Source of the DNA: a virus
Virus record (IMG/VR): IMGVR_UViG_3300025073_000608
Location: 41,076-105,075 of that record
Length of the DNA stretch: 64,000 nucleotides
Strand: one strand, 5' to 3'
Part shown: positions 1 through 9,546 of the stretch, one piece after another
How positions within the stretch are numbered: position 1 is the first letter of the stretch
Layout: each line of letters begins with the position of its first letter
Notes under the pieces: model-generated
What the model saw: only the letters and a program-made list of their open reading frames with translations
What the model was told of the DNA's origin: nothing
Database searches by the model: none
Translations under genes and position numbers: made by a program

Positions 1-3000
1 GATTTGTCCCTAACCTAGCTTTAGACCCAGAGCAAGCTGCCGCTAGGTCATTAGGATATTTTGCCGGAAGAACATTGTCTACTCAGGTAAAAGTAGGGAG
101 TTCTTCGTTGAGAGTATTGGCTAATGCTAATGAAAGTAAATCAACTGTCATTGGACCTAATGGAATGGCTTATGATTATATTCATCCACCAGAGGGGACT
201 AAAGCTTGGGACTTACATAGAGCTAATTCTATAGCGACCAATGGCATAGACCCAAAATTGTTAGCTAGAAGACCCGTAGCTGGGGGTTTTGTTCCTAATT
301 TGGCAATTCCAAAATCAGCCCGAAGTTTGGGTTCTGGTTCTTATGGGGAGTTTTTTGATTATAGAAAAAATATTGGTGGTTATAGTATTGGCGCAAAAAA
401 ATTTAATACATCTTATTTAGATGATGGTTCTGTCGATGAAATGATGTTGCATGAATCTGTTTCAAAAGAATATACTACCGGAAAAAAATTAGAAGCTCTA
501 AATAAAGAGGGTTCGTTATTTACTTATCCCAAAATATTTGGTGGATTATCGGGGTCAATGAGGGCTGGAAGAGTTGGTAAAGAAGTTCTTCCTGGAAGAA
601 ATCTATGGGATGCTTCTAAAAGTTCTATTCAAAGAAGTAGGCAGTTTGGTCGATATGAAGATTTAATGTCAGCTTTACAATTGTCTGCATTTCGAGAGAT
701 GATGAGTGTCGGAGTCCATGCTAATGATTTTATTGGTCATCCAGGAAATACTGTTTTTAATGATAGAGCATTAGATATTTTTGATAAAATTAATAAAAAT
801 CCTAATAAAGCTGGTAAACTATCCGATAGATTAAGAAAGAACCCACGACTTCAGTCTCAAGTGGGAGCGTCAATGGCAAGACAAGGGGCTAGACTTGGTG
901 TTGTAGACCCTGTTTATGCTGGTGGTTTTATTCCTAATTTAGCTTTTGAAGATAATTTCTTTCAACCGAATGATTTATCTGAAGCCGCAAAACAATTCTT
1001 ACCTGGACCTCAATATGATTTATTCATGAAAAGAGCCCAGAAAAAAGGGCTAATTCCAAAAAGCAAAGAAGATTTAAGAAAATGGCTAGGTGGTGTCGCC
1101 GTGGGCAAAACTGGATTTGAAGGATTTTCCTCAGAATCGGCAGACGCTTTCGCAAGTATCATGACCCGAAGTAATATAGCTGGAGAAAGAATGGCCAAAC
1201 AGTCAGCTATTAATACTAAAATTAATCCTGCCGATGCCCAAGAAATGCTCTCTTGGCTAGCACCGCAATTTCCCATGATTGCTGCCTATGCCCAATCTAG
1301 TAATGTTAAACCTTTTAAGAATTATTCCTATGTAACCCCATTTCAAGCTGGAGAAAATTCTTTTAGAGTTCCTTTGAAATTTTTATCTCATTCTCAAGGA
1401 CCAGCTTTATACGAAAAATTAATGGCAGACGCAAAGACGATGGGTTTTCCTCTTCCGAAAGAATCAATGGGGAGCGTGTTTGGAAATATATTCGATGCCT
1501 CAATGAAGAACTTCTTTCAGGAGCGCGGAGTGCCTGTTGGGGGTAAAAACGCAGCATTAGATATTATGGGATATCATCCTGATATCGCCCAATATATTGG
1601 AACAAACGAAAAATTCTCTGGGGCAGAAATTAAAGCTAGTATCGAAGAGGGTATAACTTCAATGCCTGGAAAGATTTTTAGAACTTTAGTAGGCGATGAC
1701 GCTGGAAGATTAGTCGGTCCATCTTCAAAAGTTCCTCCTATTTTGGGGGTTAATACTTTTAATGAAAAAAGAGGTAATATTGGAATTTTAGATAGGGATA
1801 CTTTTCAATCATCGGCTTCTCGTAGCACTAACTCTTTTGAATCATTGTTATATGGAGCAATGGCTACTCGTAGACCTTTAATGGTCCAAACTGGACCAAT
1901 GGGAGCGGGGAAATTGGCGGCGGCTAAGGGTATGGGTGGTAAAATGATTTTATCCCAAGCCGACTTGGCAGGAGTAGAACAACTCTTATTAAATACTACC
2001 TCTCAAGCTGATACTGGAGTTTATGGATTAGCTTATGGACTTGCGTCTAAGATTAAAGCATTTAGGGGTTCTATTCCTTCTCTTAGAGCCAGAATGATTT
2101 CAGAAGGACGAAAAGAAAATCCTAATGCTACTATTCACGAGGGAACAATGCAAGAATTTGAGGCTTTATTTGCTCGTTTAGAAAAGGAAATGGGGCCGTT
2201 AGGTCGATTATCTTATATGTCTGCTGCTGGAGGATTTATTTCTCCACTTGGGGAAGCTTTAAGGGCAGAAAATTCCATGACGGGGGGAAGAGGTCGAGTT
2301 GGTTCTCATCCCTTATTAGTTTCTCCATCTAATCCGATGGGTTTAGCTGCTTTTGATTCTAATCAGGGGACTGTTGGTAATGCAATTAATCAACATTCTT
2401 CTCGACAAAGTTTAGGACAAATTAAGCGACAACGAAGTTCTGCGGGAGGATTTATTCCTAATTTAGCAGAAGGAGAAATTTTTGGAACAAATTTAGGTAA
2501 TTCTGTAATGTTAAGTTTAGTTGGATTTGCCTCTCAATTAAATTATTCTCGGGATATCATGTCTAAGGTAAATAGCAAATATGGATTCTTTTTAAATTCT
2601 CACGATAAAGAATTGCAAAAAATGAATCTCGTCACCCAAGAATATTCCAGATTACATAAATCCTTATTAAAACAAGAAACTGCACAAGTGTTCTTTACTT
2701 CTTCGTTAGATAAAAGTGCTGAAAAAGTTAGATTTACATCTCCAAAAGAAATGGAAGATAAATTTGGGGCATCCATTCAAGGATATTCTGAGGCTTTAAA
2801 TAAAGAAAAATCAAGACTAGAAACATCAAAACAATCAACTTTTAAAGCAGGACTTTTCACTAGTTTCGGTGGAGCTATGCTTGGGGGAATGGCATCTTCT
2901 ATCGCGGGAAAATTTAGTCCTACTGCTGGGGCAGCTTTTGATAATTTAACTACTGCTGCCACTAATGCTGGACAGGCACTAGTGACATTTCCAAATAGAA

Positions 3001-6000
3001 TAGGCAAAACAATTGCTGGCGGTATTGCTGGGGCAGGAATAACACAGTCTTTAGATACCTGGATGAAAGGATTAGAGGGTTCTCGTTTTCAATTAGAGTT
3101 ACAAACATCTAAAACTCAAAAATTTATATCAAAACTTGATGCTCTTACCAGAACATTAGGAGAATATGATACTCTTGTTCATGATTCTGCTGTTCCTCTT
3201 CGGGTTTTAAATCAAGAAACAGTTAAATATATTAATCTTCTTTCCGAACTTAAAACTTCATCGGCTACGACTAATGGAGAAGGAAAGGTTTTGGCCGCAA
3301 GAATTGAATCGGCACCTACAAGTGCCGCAAAAATAGGACTATTACAAGAAGCAAGAGCCCTTAAGGAAAAAGAATTAGAAAAAGCTCAACTTGGACAATT
3401 AATTATGGAGTTGTCGGGAAAAAGGTCTGGATTAGGAATGAGTAGCGGAACCTTTAGTTATAATTCGGAATTAGAAAAAAGTTCTGTAGAACAAAATATC
3501 TCGTCTATCGCTGGGGGTATTGTTAATCAATTATCTGAAGAGGTTAAAACTTCATTAAAAAATAACGTTACACAAGCGGGAACTTTTAGAAATATTTTAA
3601 ATAACGATAAGACATCTAGTTCTTTTATAAATTCTATAGGAGAAAGAGGAAAAGGAGAACAAGATATTCAGGTTATTGTTCAAAAAATGAGGAATATCAT
3701 GGCTCAACAACAGATGTCCTCATTGCCTGAAGCTGTTTCCGCACGAGAAACTCTTACTCAACAGAATTCTGTCCGACAACAAAGACTAGAAATGGTTACT
3801 CAACGAGAGCAATCACTTAGAAGATTATATATTAATCAGGGGTCGTTTGCTACAGATAATGCGTTGGGATTAAGGGGTCTTGCAGCAAAACAATCATATG
3901 GAAAAACCACTTTAGAGGCCGAAAAGACTAACGCCCTTATGCCATTATTGCAACAACAATTTGGGGAAAGGTCTATAAGAAGTTTAAGAACCTCTATGGA
4001 ACTTAACCAGGTTTCTAATGAGGGACAATTTAAAGAGGGAGAAATAGCTAGAGACGTTCAGGGCTCTTTAAAAAATATTTATGTTCAATCTTTCGATAGC
4101 ATGGCTAAAAATCTTACCGCAACTCAATTGGGCGCTAAAGGATTACAATCTACTATTAATCCTAGTTCTCAAGTGCTAATTGAAGGACTCAATACTGGTT
4201 TAGCTAAAGTATTGGGCCAAGGAAATATTTTAAAAGACTTTAAGACTCCAACTGGTGGGTTTAATTTTGAAGCTTTTGAAAAAATGGTCGCTGCTTCTTC
4301 TGGCACATCTATTGGTGACCAATCAAAAATACAAAAATACATGGAATCGAATAGGTCACCAGAAGTATTAAAAGCTATTCAACAGGGAGTATTTTTAACA
4401 GCTAATAACACCCTAGATACCGCTGAAAAATCAGACAAAATCGTGGCCGGATTTGAAGCTTTTAGACAAGAAATGAATTTCAAACAGTTAGCAAATTTCA
4501 TGGGCGGAATGAAAAATTTCATGGATAGAGATTCTCGTCGCACTTTTAGACAAGATATCGTGCGCGGGCTCTCTCTCATGGAAAAGGGAACTAATCCAGA
4601 AATTAAAGGCCAAGGGGCAATGTTATTTTTAAATAAAATGAAGGAAAGTAATGTTGCTATTGATTTAAGTGGCAAAAATCCTCTTTCTAAATTAATGTCA
4701 AGAGCTTTTTCTACAGCCCAATCGGGAATATCGTTTTCTCAAGATAAGTCATTTAATGAAATGTCGGGGATGTTACAACGACTTGGTTTATCTAAAGAAA
4801 CAGTGAGCGGTTTTAAAGGATATAAACAGGCAGGCTCAGAGATGTCTGCTTTAGCTTCATTACAGCTCCAACTACAACCAGAAAACGCAAAAATGTTACA
4901 GGCTGGAGATAAAGATATTTCGACTATCCCAAAACAACTTAATGAAGCATTTTCCCAAACCTCTAAAGAAATTAAGGGATTTGGAGAATCTTTAGTTACC
5001 ACAGGTAAGCAAGTAAAATCCGCTTTACAAGATATTACGGATGTCAGAAAACTAAATGCTGCTTCTGAAGCAACCGATTTAAAACGTTTTACTGATGTTA
5101 TGGAAAAGATTGCTAAACGTTTTGAGGGGGCGACACAGGAACCAGAGCTTAAAAAACAATGGAACATCGCTGGTTCCTTACCAAGTGTTGGTGGGGCTGT
5201 GGCTGGAGCAGCCATTACTGGGGCCATACAATTATTTGCCTATAATAGATTAGGAAAACTATTAGCTCAACAAGCAGCTTATAAACCTCAAGCACAATAT
5301 TCTTCTTCTAAATATTATCCAGTTAATTTTGATGATGATGTTGGTGTTCCTAGAGGCCAAGGTCCATATCGTCCTTATAATCCTGTTAGTCGTCCAGGAA
5401 CACCTATATTTATGCCGGGGGTCGGTGGAGAAGAAGCTAGAAGGAAAATGTCATTTTTCCAAAATATGAAAAATAGGGCGGGAAAGATGAATTGGAAAGG
5501 AATAGGAAAAGGAGGAATGATAGCTTCGGCAATGATGCTTCCTATGATGTTACAAGCAGGAGAAGAATCAGGGGGAACTTCAGCTCTTGGAACTGCCGCT
5601 TCTTACGGAGGATTAGCTTCTATGGGAATGGCTGCTGCTAATATTGGGTCGAAATTTGCTGGTCCGGTTGGACTAGGAACCTCTGTGGCTTATGGAAGTT
5701 TCTCTGCCGGTCAAGCCCTTTATAAATCAAGAATGGGAGATGTAAATCTTAGTAGTCGAGGGTTTGAAATCGAGCAATATGTTCAATCTAGATTGATGAA
5801 GGGGGACAGTAACGAAAAAATGACCCAATATTTAGACAAACTTATTAAAACTAATGATGAAAGCGCAAAATCACTAGATGGATGGCAAAAAGCATTTAGT
5901 CCTACAGCAAATGGACAATTGGGAAGTTTACAATCATCTACTCAAGAATTAAAGGCTATCCGAGCTAATTTAGACGTTATTAAACAAAATGGAGAACAAC

Positions 6001-6218
6001 AAAAAGCCTTAGAAAACGCTGCTAAAACTGGAGAACCAGCCACAGTTAACTCTAATATGAAAGTCGAGATTTCATTAAAAGACGCCGCTAATGTTCCAGA
6101 CATGATTATGAAAACATTTATTGAGCCATTAAAGGCTAAATTAGCTGAGTTACAAGCTCAAGTTGTTAATCTTCAATCAATAAATAATGTTACCGTAGCT
6201 CCCGCTGCCATAGAATAA
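1..6218 (+). CDS. Giant tape-measure-like virion protein, 5'-truncated by window edge
   Basis: The frame is open from base 3 with no stop and no convincing start, so the gene begins upstream; 2071 residues are visible. The best reading is a tail tape-measure or ejected virion protein: extreme length, long helical Gln/Lys/Glu-rich stretches, and Gly/Ala-rich hydrophobic segments near nt 2850-3060, 5185-5290 and 5515-5720. The N-terminal 800 residues carry GGF[IV]PNLA motifs separating blocks of different composition. One block (nt 312-800) resembles a small-molecule or protein kinase: Gly-rich loop LGSGSYGE, a following GAKKF lysine, HAND...HPGN and DIFD. Another (nt 1893-1916) has a Walker-A-like GPMGAGKL lacking the usual Ser/Thr. 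It is followed at once by six virion-type genes on the same strand. The tape-measure role is inferred from length, composition and position; a polyprotein of ejected effectors is an alternative. Confidence 0.7.
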   Translation, partial: FVPNLALDPEQAAARSLGYFAGRTLSTQVKVGSSSLRVLANANESKSTVIGPNGMAYDYIHPPEGTKAWDLHRANSIATNGIDPKLLARRPVAGGFVPNLAIPKSARSLGSGSYGEFFDYRKNIGGYSIGAKKFNTSYLDDGSVDEMMLHESVSKEYTTGKKLEALNKEGSLFTYPKIFGGLSGSMRAGRVGKEVLPGRNLWDASKSSIQRSRQFGRYEDLMSALQLSAFREMMSVGVHANDFIGHPGNTVFNDRALDIFDKINKNPNKAGKLSDRLRKNPRLQSQVGASMARQGARLGVVDPVYAGGFIPNLAFEDNFFQPNDLSEAAKQFLPGPQYDLFMKRAQKKGLIPKSKEDLRKWLGGVAVGKTGFEGFSSESADAFASIMTRSNIAGERMAKQSAINTKINPADAQEMLSWLAPQFPMIAAYAQSSNVKPFKNYSYVTPFQAGENSFRVPLKFLSHSQGPALYEKLMADAKTMGFPLPKESMGSVFGNIFDASMKNFFQERGVPVGGKNAALDIMGYHPDIAQYIGTNEKFSGAEIKASIEEGITSMPGKIFRTLVGDDAGRLVGPSSKVPPILGVNTFNEKRGNIGILDRDTFQSSASRSTNSFESLLYGAMATRRPLMVQTGPMGAGKLAAAKGMGGKMILSQADLAGVEQLLLNTTSQADTGVYGLAYGLASKIKAFRGSIPSLRARMISEGRKENPNATIHEGTMQEFEALFARLEKEMGPLGRLSYMSAAGGFISPLGEALRAENSMTGGRGRVGSHPLLVSPSNPMGLAAFDSNQGTVGNAINQHSSRQSLGQIKRQRSSAGGFIPNLAEGEIFGTNLGNSVMLSLVGFASQLNYSRDIMSKVNSKYGFFLNSHDKELQKMNLVTQEYSRLHKSLLKQETAQVFFTSSLDKSAEKVRFTSPKEMEDKFGASIQGYSEALNKEKSRLETSKQSTFKAGLFTSFGGAMLGGMASSIAGKFSPTAGAAFDNLTTAATNAGQALVTFPNRIGKTIAGGIAGAGITQSLDTWMKGLEGSRFQLELQTSKTQKFISKLDALTRTLGEYDTLVHDSAVPLRVLNQETVKYINLLSELKTSSATTNGEGKVLAARIESAPTSAAKIGLLQEARALKEKELEKAQLGQLIMELSGKRSGLGMSSGTFSYNSELEKSSVEQNISSIAGGIVNQLSEEVKTSLKNNVTQAGTFRNILNNDKTSSSFINSIGERGKGEQDIQVIVQKMRNIMAQQQMSSLPEAVSARETLTQQNSVRQQRLEMVTQREQSLRRLYINQGSFATDNALGLRGLAAKQSYGKTTLEAEKTNALMPLLQQQFGERSIRSLRTSMELNQVSNEGQFKEGEIARDVQGSLKNIYVQSFDSMAKNLTATQLGAKGLQSTINPSSQVLIEGLNTGLAKVLGQGNILKDFKTPTGGFNFEAFEKMVAASSGTSIGDQSKIQKYMESNRSPEVLKAIQQGVFLTANNTLDTAEKSDKIVAGFEAFRQEMNFKQLANFMGGMKNFMDRDSRRTFRQDIVRGLSLMEKGTNPEIKGQGAMLFLNKMKESNVAIDLSGKNPLSKLMSRAFSTAQSGISFSQDKSFNEMSGMLQRLGLSKETVSGFKGYKQAGSEMSALASLQLQLQPENAKMLQAGDKDISTIPKQLNEAFSQTSKEIKGFGESLVTTGKQVKSALQDITDVRKLNAASEATDLKRFTDVMEKIAKRFEGATQEPELKKQWNIAGSLPSVGGAVAGAAITGAIQLFAYNRLGKLLAQQAAYKPQAQYSSSKYYPVNFDDDVGVPRGQGPYRPYNPVSRPGTPIFMPGVGGEEARRKMSFFQNMKNRAGKMNWKGIGKGGMIASAMMLPMMLQAGEESGGTSALGTAASYGGLASMGMAAANIGSKFAGPVGLGTSVAYGSFSAGQALYKSRMGDVNLSSRGFEIEQYVQSRLMKGDSNEKMTQYLDKLIKTNDESAKSLDGWQKAFSPTANGQLGSLQSSTQELKAIRANLDVIKQNGEQQKALENAAKTGEPATVNSNMKVEISLKDAANVPDMIMKTFIEPLKAKLAELQAQVVNLQSINNVTVAPAAIE
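279..305 (+). repeat. GGFVPNLA motif copy in tape-measure-like protein
   Basis: Encodes AGGFVPNLA. Further copies lie at nt 1-20 (FVPNLA, cut by the window edge), 918-944 (AGGFIPNLA) and 2442-2468 (AGGFIPNLA). A degenerate copy at 2223-2252 reads AAGGFISPLG. The copies punctuate the N-terminal third of the protein and sit between blocks of unlike sequence. Spacing is irregular (about 640-1500 nt), so this is a scattered linker-type motif and not a tandem repeat. Confidence 0.85.
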
Positions 6219-6220
6219 AT

Positions 6221-7921
6221 ATGCCAATTAACCTATCAGGAATTACAACAGGACTACTAGGTTATACTCTTAAAAAAGAACTTTTAGGAGACTCTACATT
6301 TTGGCGAGAAACACAAATATTTGACTACGAATTACTTTCATTAAATCTTACTGGTGGAAATTTTAATTCTTCGGCAGTTCATTCATATTTTCTTAATGAT
6401 TTTAAAAATAGATTTTCTGGAGATATAAGTGTTAAAGTTCTTCAAACCCAAGCTGATTATTCTTTTCCCAGCGATTCTTTACGAGGACTAAAGTATAATG
6501 TCCAAATAGAGGTTAAAACGTCTCCATTGTCAGTAGGACAAACCCAACCAGAATTAAGTGGAGCTTTTTATACTGGAGTAAATCCCTCTTTCTTTACCCA
6601 ATATTCTTCTGGACTTAACGACTTTAAAGAAGAGTTTTCGTTAGAGCGAAGCGAAGCTGGCATTAAAAGTTTTCTCCATAATGTCTCTTTTGGATTAGCG
6701 ACCGGAAATAGAACCGCGGCTTTAACGATTGCCTCTGGAATTTTTAGCGTTGATTATTATTCTAATTTAGGGTCGATAGGTGTTTCTGGTGGAGAATCTT
6801 TGGGGGATACTGGATATTTTAGAGATTATTATAGTGAAACATTTGATACTTTTAGACATACCTATAGTTTTAGCAAACGAAGAGAAGTTTTTCCTTTTTC
6901 TGGGTCGCAAGCGGCATCTCCTCGTTCGTATAATCTAAAACATAAATTAGAATTAAGAGATAATGGTATTATTGACGTGGTAGAATCCTCTAATATTAAA
7001 GGATATATGTCTTTTGCTCAATCAAGAGATGCTTGCAATAGCCTTCTTTCTTCTGCATATTCTAGATGCAATGATGTATATAATAAATTTAAAAATTTTT
7101 CGTCGCAATATAATATCACTGATATTTTAATAACTGGCGCAAAACGAACGAGCATTACATATAATCATTTGGCAATGACCTCTGATTATGAAATAGAATT
7201 TACTAATGATGCTCAGTTTTCAGCTAGTGGCGTGTCCACGAATGAAACCATGGAAATGAATGTTGACGAAAAAAACCTAATAGACATTAAACATTCTTTT
7301 GATTATGTTTTTAATAGAAAATCGCCCCCACAAGGAAATATTATTTATACTTTGTCTGGGGTTAATATTTCGTCTCCGAAAACAGTAACAGGCTATTATT
7401 TAAATAGTCAATTTTATAATGCCGCTTTACCTATCAAATGGATTCAATCATCATTTTCTTGGCCATCTAAAAAAAATAAGGCTACGGCCACATTCCAATA
7501 TTCTAATCATCCAAGATTTTTTGTTACGATTAATAATGTATTTTTCTATTTTTTAGATACAAAAGTTCAGGACACTCGACCAGTAGATATAGTTACAGAA
7601 TATAAAGTGGTCAATAGACCATCAAAGTTAAGTGTCATTAATTATGCTTATCAAACACAAAGAGGACAAATTCAAATAACCTTAGACGGTGGAGCGGGAT
7701 ATAATCCTAATGAATTTTTGACGACATTTAGAAGTAATACGTCTACATATTTAACGGCCTTATATAGACATGGAATAGAATTATTTATGAAACAATTTGT
7801 TAATATAATTCCCATAGCTTTTACTTATCAATTATCTGACATAAAATATACAATTAATTCAGAGGGGATTATTCAATTGGTTATGACCGTTGATTATACA
7901 GTAAAGAAATATACATCTTAA
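6221..7921 (+). CDS. Putative baseplate/tail protein (566 aa)
   Basis: I do not recognise the family. The protein is beta-rich with many short Ser/Thr/Gly/Asn/Tyr stretches, has no signal peptide or membrane segment, and starts 2 nt after the tape-measure-like gene, so it is translationally linked to it. Position directly behind a tape-measure gene suggests a distal tail or baseplate component. A segment near residues 245-265 (DNGIIDVVESSNIKG) resembles one in the next gene product (DDGIVSLSHKISAKG), so the two may be divergent paralogues; this is by eye only. No Shine-Dalgarno sequence is evident before the ATG. Confidence 0.5.
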   Translation: MPINLSGITTGLLGYTLKKELLGDSTFWRETQIFDYELLSLNLTGGNFNSSAVHSYFLNDFKNRFSGDISVKVLQTQADYSFPSDSLRGLKYNVQIEVKTSPLSVGQTQPELSGAFYTGVNPSFFTQYSSGLNDFKEEFSLERSEAGIKSFLHNVSFGLATGNRTAALTIASGIFSVDYYSNLGSIGVSGGESLGDTGYFRDYYSETFDTFRHTYSFSKRREVFPFSGSQAASPRSYNLKHKLELRDNGIIDVVESSNIKGYMSFAQSRDACNSLLSSAYSRCNDVYNKFKNFSSQYNITDILITGAKRTSITYNHLAMTSDYEIEFTNDAQFSASGVSTNETMEMNVDEKNLIDIKHSFDYVFNRKSPPQGNIIYTLSGVNISSPKTVTGYYLNSQFYNAALPIKWIQSSFSWPSKKNKATATFQYSNHPRFFVTINNVFFYFLDTKVQDTRPVDIVTEYKVVNRPSKLSVINYAYQTQRGQIQITLDGGAGYNPNEFLTTFRSNTSTYLTALYRHGIELFMKQFVNIIPIAFTYQLSDIKYTINSEGIIQLVMTVDYTVKKYTS

Positions 7922-7922
7922 T

Positions 7923-9518
7923 ATGGGAGACTTATCTGTAACATATAATAATAGCACTCTTAGCCCAACCCCGCTAGTTAGGTTTTCTCAACAGTTTATT
8001 GATTACAATCAACGATGGGGACAAGTAGCCCAAATAACTTTAGATGGATTTATCACAGGCATTAACGGTTCTGGGGCCATTAACACTCTAACTAATATTT
8101 TTACTGGACAATTTGGGAGATTGACTGTATCTGAAATCGGTGGTTCTACTTTATATGATTGGACAAATGTTGTTATTGATAATTTAAGTTTCAGTAATAA
8201 TTATTTTTATTCTGGAGGGCAAGTTCCATATTCTATTTCTTTAAAGTCTTATACTATTCCAAGCGGGGTCATTGAACCGATTAATGAATATTCTTTTAGT
8301 CAAGGTGATGACGGAATAGTTTCTTTATCTCATAAAATATCAGCCAAGGGTATTAAAAATTCTTCCTCAGCCTTTAATAATGCTGTAACATTTGTAAAAT
8401 TTTTCACGGGGGCTAATTCAACGTCATTTTTTATTCCCACTGGAAAGCCTGTTTTATTTAATGTTGTTGAGGTGATTGATAGATTAAGTTCTTCTTTTTC
8501 AGTTACAGAAACCTATAAATATGTTACTGGTTCGACCGACACTTATTTAGAGACATTTTCTGCGACTATTAATAATCCAGTAGACGCTATTTATCCGACG
8601 ATTGAAACTAATTTAAAAATTCAGGGTTCTCCATATAACGACTCGGCTGGAAATTTAAGTTCTTCGGTCACAGGGATTAATATTCTTTCTCGTATACAAA
8701 ATCTTGGTATATTAACTGGCTTTTTGGGTATTAGTAACTTTTCGTTAAATCAGGATTCAGGAACAAATACTTTTGAAATAAGAAGTAATTATATTTCTGG
8801 TTTAACGTCTGGAGATATTACAGGATATTTTGATTATAATATTTCTGTAGATGTAGATAGAGTCTTACCAAAAAATGTTTGGAAAATAGAAGGGGAATTT
8901 TTTTGTTTGGGACCATTGGATTATAAATTAAATCAATTATCTCTTTTTAAATCTCAAATAAGCAATTGGAGAACTTATCTTTCAGGATTAATAGTAAGTT
9001 CTCCGTTGTTCTCTGGAATTGCAACCCCAGGAAATTTTCTTTCTGCCAATCTTCCAATTTCTATTCAAGAGAATTCTGGTGTTGGTAATTTTAAAATTAA
9101 CATGTCCATGCCTGAAGGGGGAGATTTATTAGGAGCTAATCAAAAATATAATGTTTCTGTCCAACCATCTTTATGGAAATTTGATACGTTAGCTGCTGGA
9201 AATATTGAAGGACATTATGTAGTTCAAGATTCTCAAATGAGAAATAGGGCTAAAATTTCTATTGATGTTACTGCTGATTCTTTGAATCCTAAAACTCTTA
9301 CAAGTATTGCTTCTGGCATTTTGGATAGATTAAGAGACATTTATGTGTCAGATGGAGTGGTAATTAATGATAATTTATCAACGGGTTTGTCTGATATCTC
9401 TTATAATAAAGAGTGGATAGGTATGGATACACAAAGTTCTGGCGTATTATATACTAAACTAGTAGGTTCCACGTCTAGAAGTTTTACGAGAATTCCTGGC
9501 TACTCTTTTGGTTATTAA
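7923..9518 (+). CDS. Putative baseplate/tail protein (531 aa)
   Basis: Family not recognised. It begins one base after the previous stop (TAATATG) and has the same style: Ser/Thr/Asn/Gly-rich beta-strand pattern, no membrane segment, no signal peptide. The N-terminus contains NQRWGQVAQITLDG-type short strands typical of tail ring or baseplate proteins. The C-terminal part (about residues 430-480) repeats the IDVTADSLN type of segment also seen in the upstream protein. The location in the virion operon supports a structural role; the exact role is not supported. Confidence 0.5.
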   Translation: MGDLSVTYNNSTLSPTPLVRFSQQFIDYNQRWGQVAQITLDGFITGINGSGAINTLTNIFTGQFGRLTVSEIGGSTLYDWTNVVIDNLSFSNNYFYSGGQVPYSISLKSYTIPSGVIEPINEYSFSQGDDGIVSLSHKISAKGIKNSSSAFNNAVTFVKFFTGANSTSFFIPTGKPVLFNVVEVIDRLSSSFSVTETYKYVTGSTDTYLETFSATINNPVDAIYPTIETNLKIQGSPYNDSAGNLSSSVTGINILSRIQNLGILTGFLGISNFSLNQDSGTNTFEIRSNYISGLTSGDITGYFDYNISVDVDRVLPKNVWKIEGEFFCLGPLDYKLNQLSLFKSQISNWRTYLSGLIVSSPLFSGIATPGNFLSANLPISIQENSGVGNFKINMSMPEGGDLLGANQKYNVSVQPSLWKFDTLAAGNIEGHYVVQDSQMRNRAKISIDVTADSLNPKTLTSIASGILDRLRDIYVSDGVVINDNLSTGLSDISYNKEWIGMDTQSSGVLYTKLVGSTSRSFTRIPGYSFGY

Positions 9519-9546
9519 AAAGTGTAATTAAAAATGGAAAAAGGTA

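Noticed and set aside
75-77. TTG start for the first protein
   Set aside because: The same frame is open back to base 3 and encodes a further FVPNLA motif, so the gene begins upstream of the window.
4739-5227. 162-codon open frame on the - strand
   Set aside because: It lies wholly inside the tape-measure-like gene, has Cys/Ser/Pro-rich antisense-type composition and no ribosome-binding site; it is a shadow frame.
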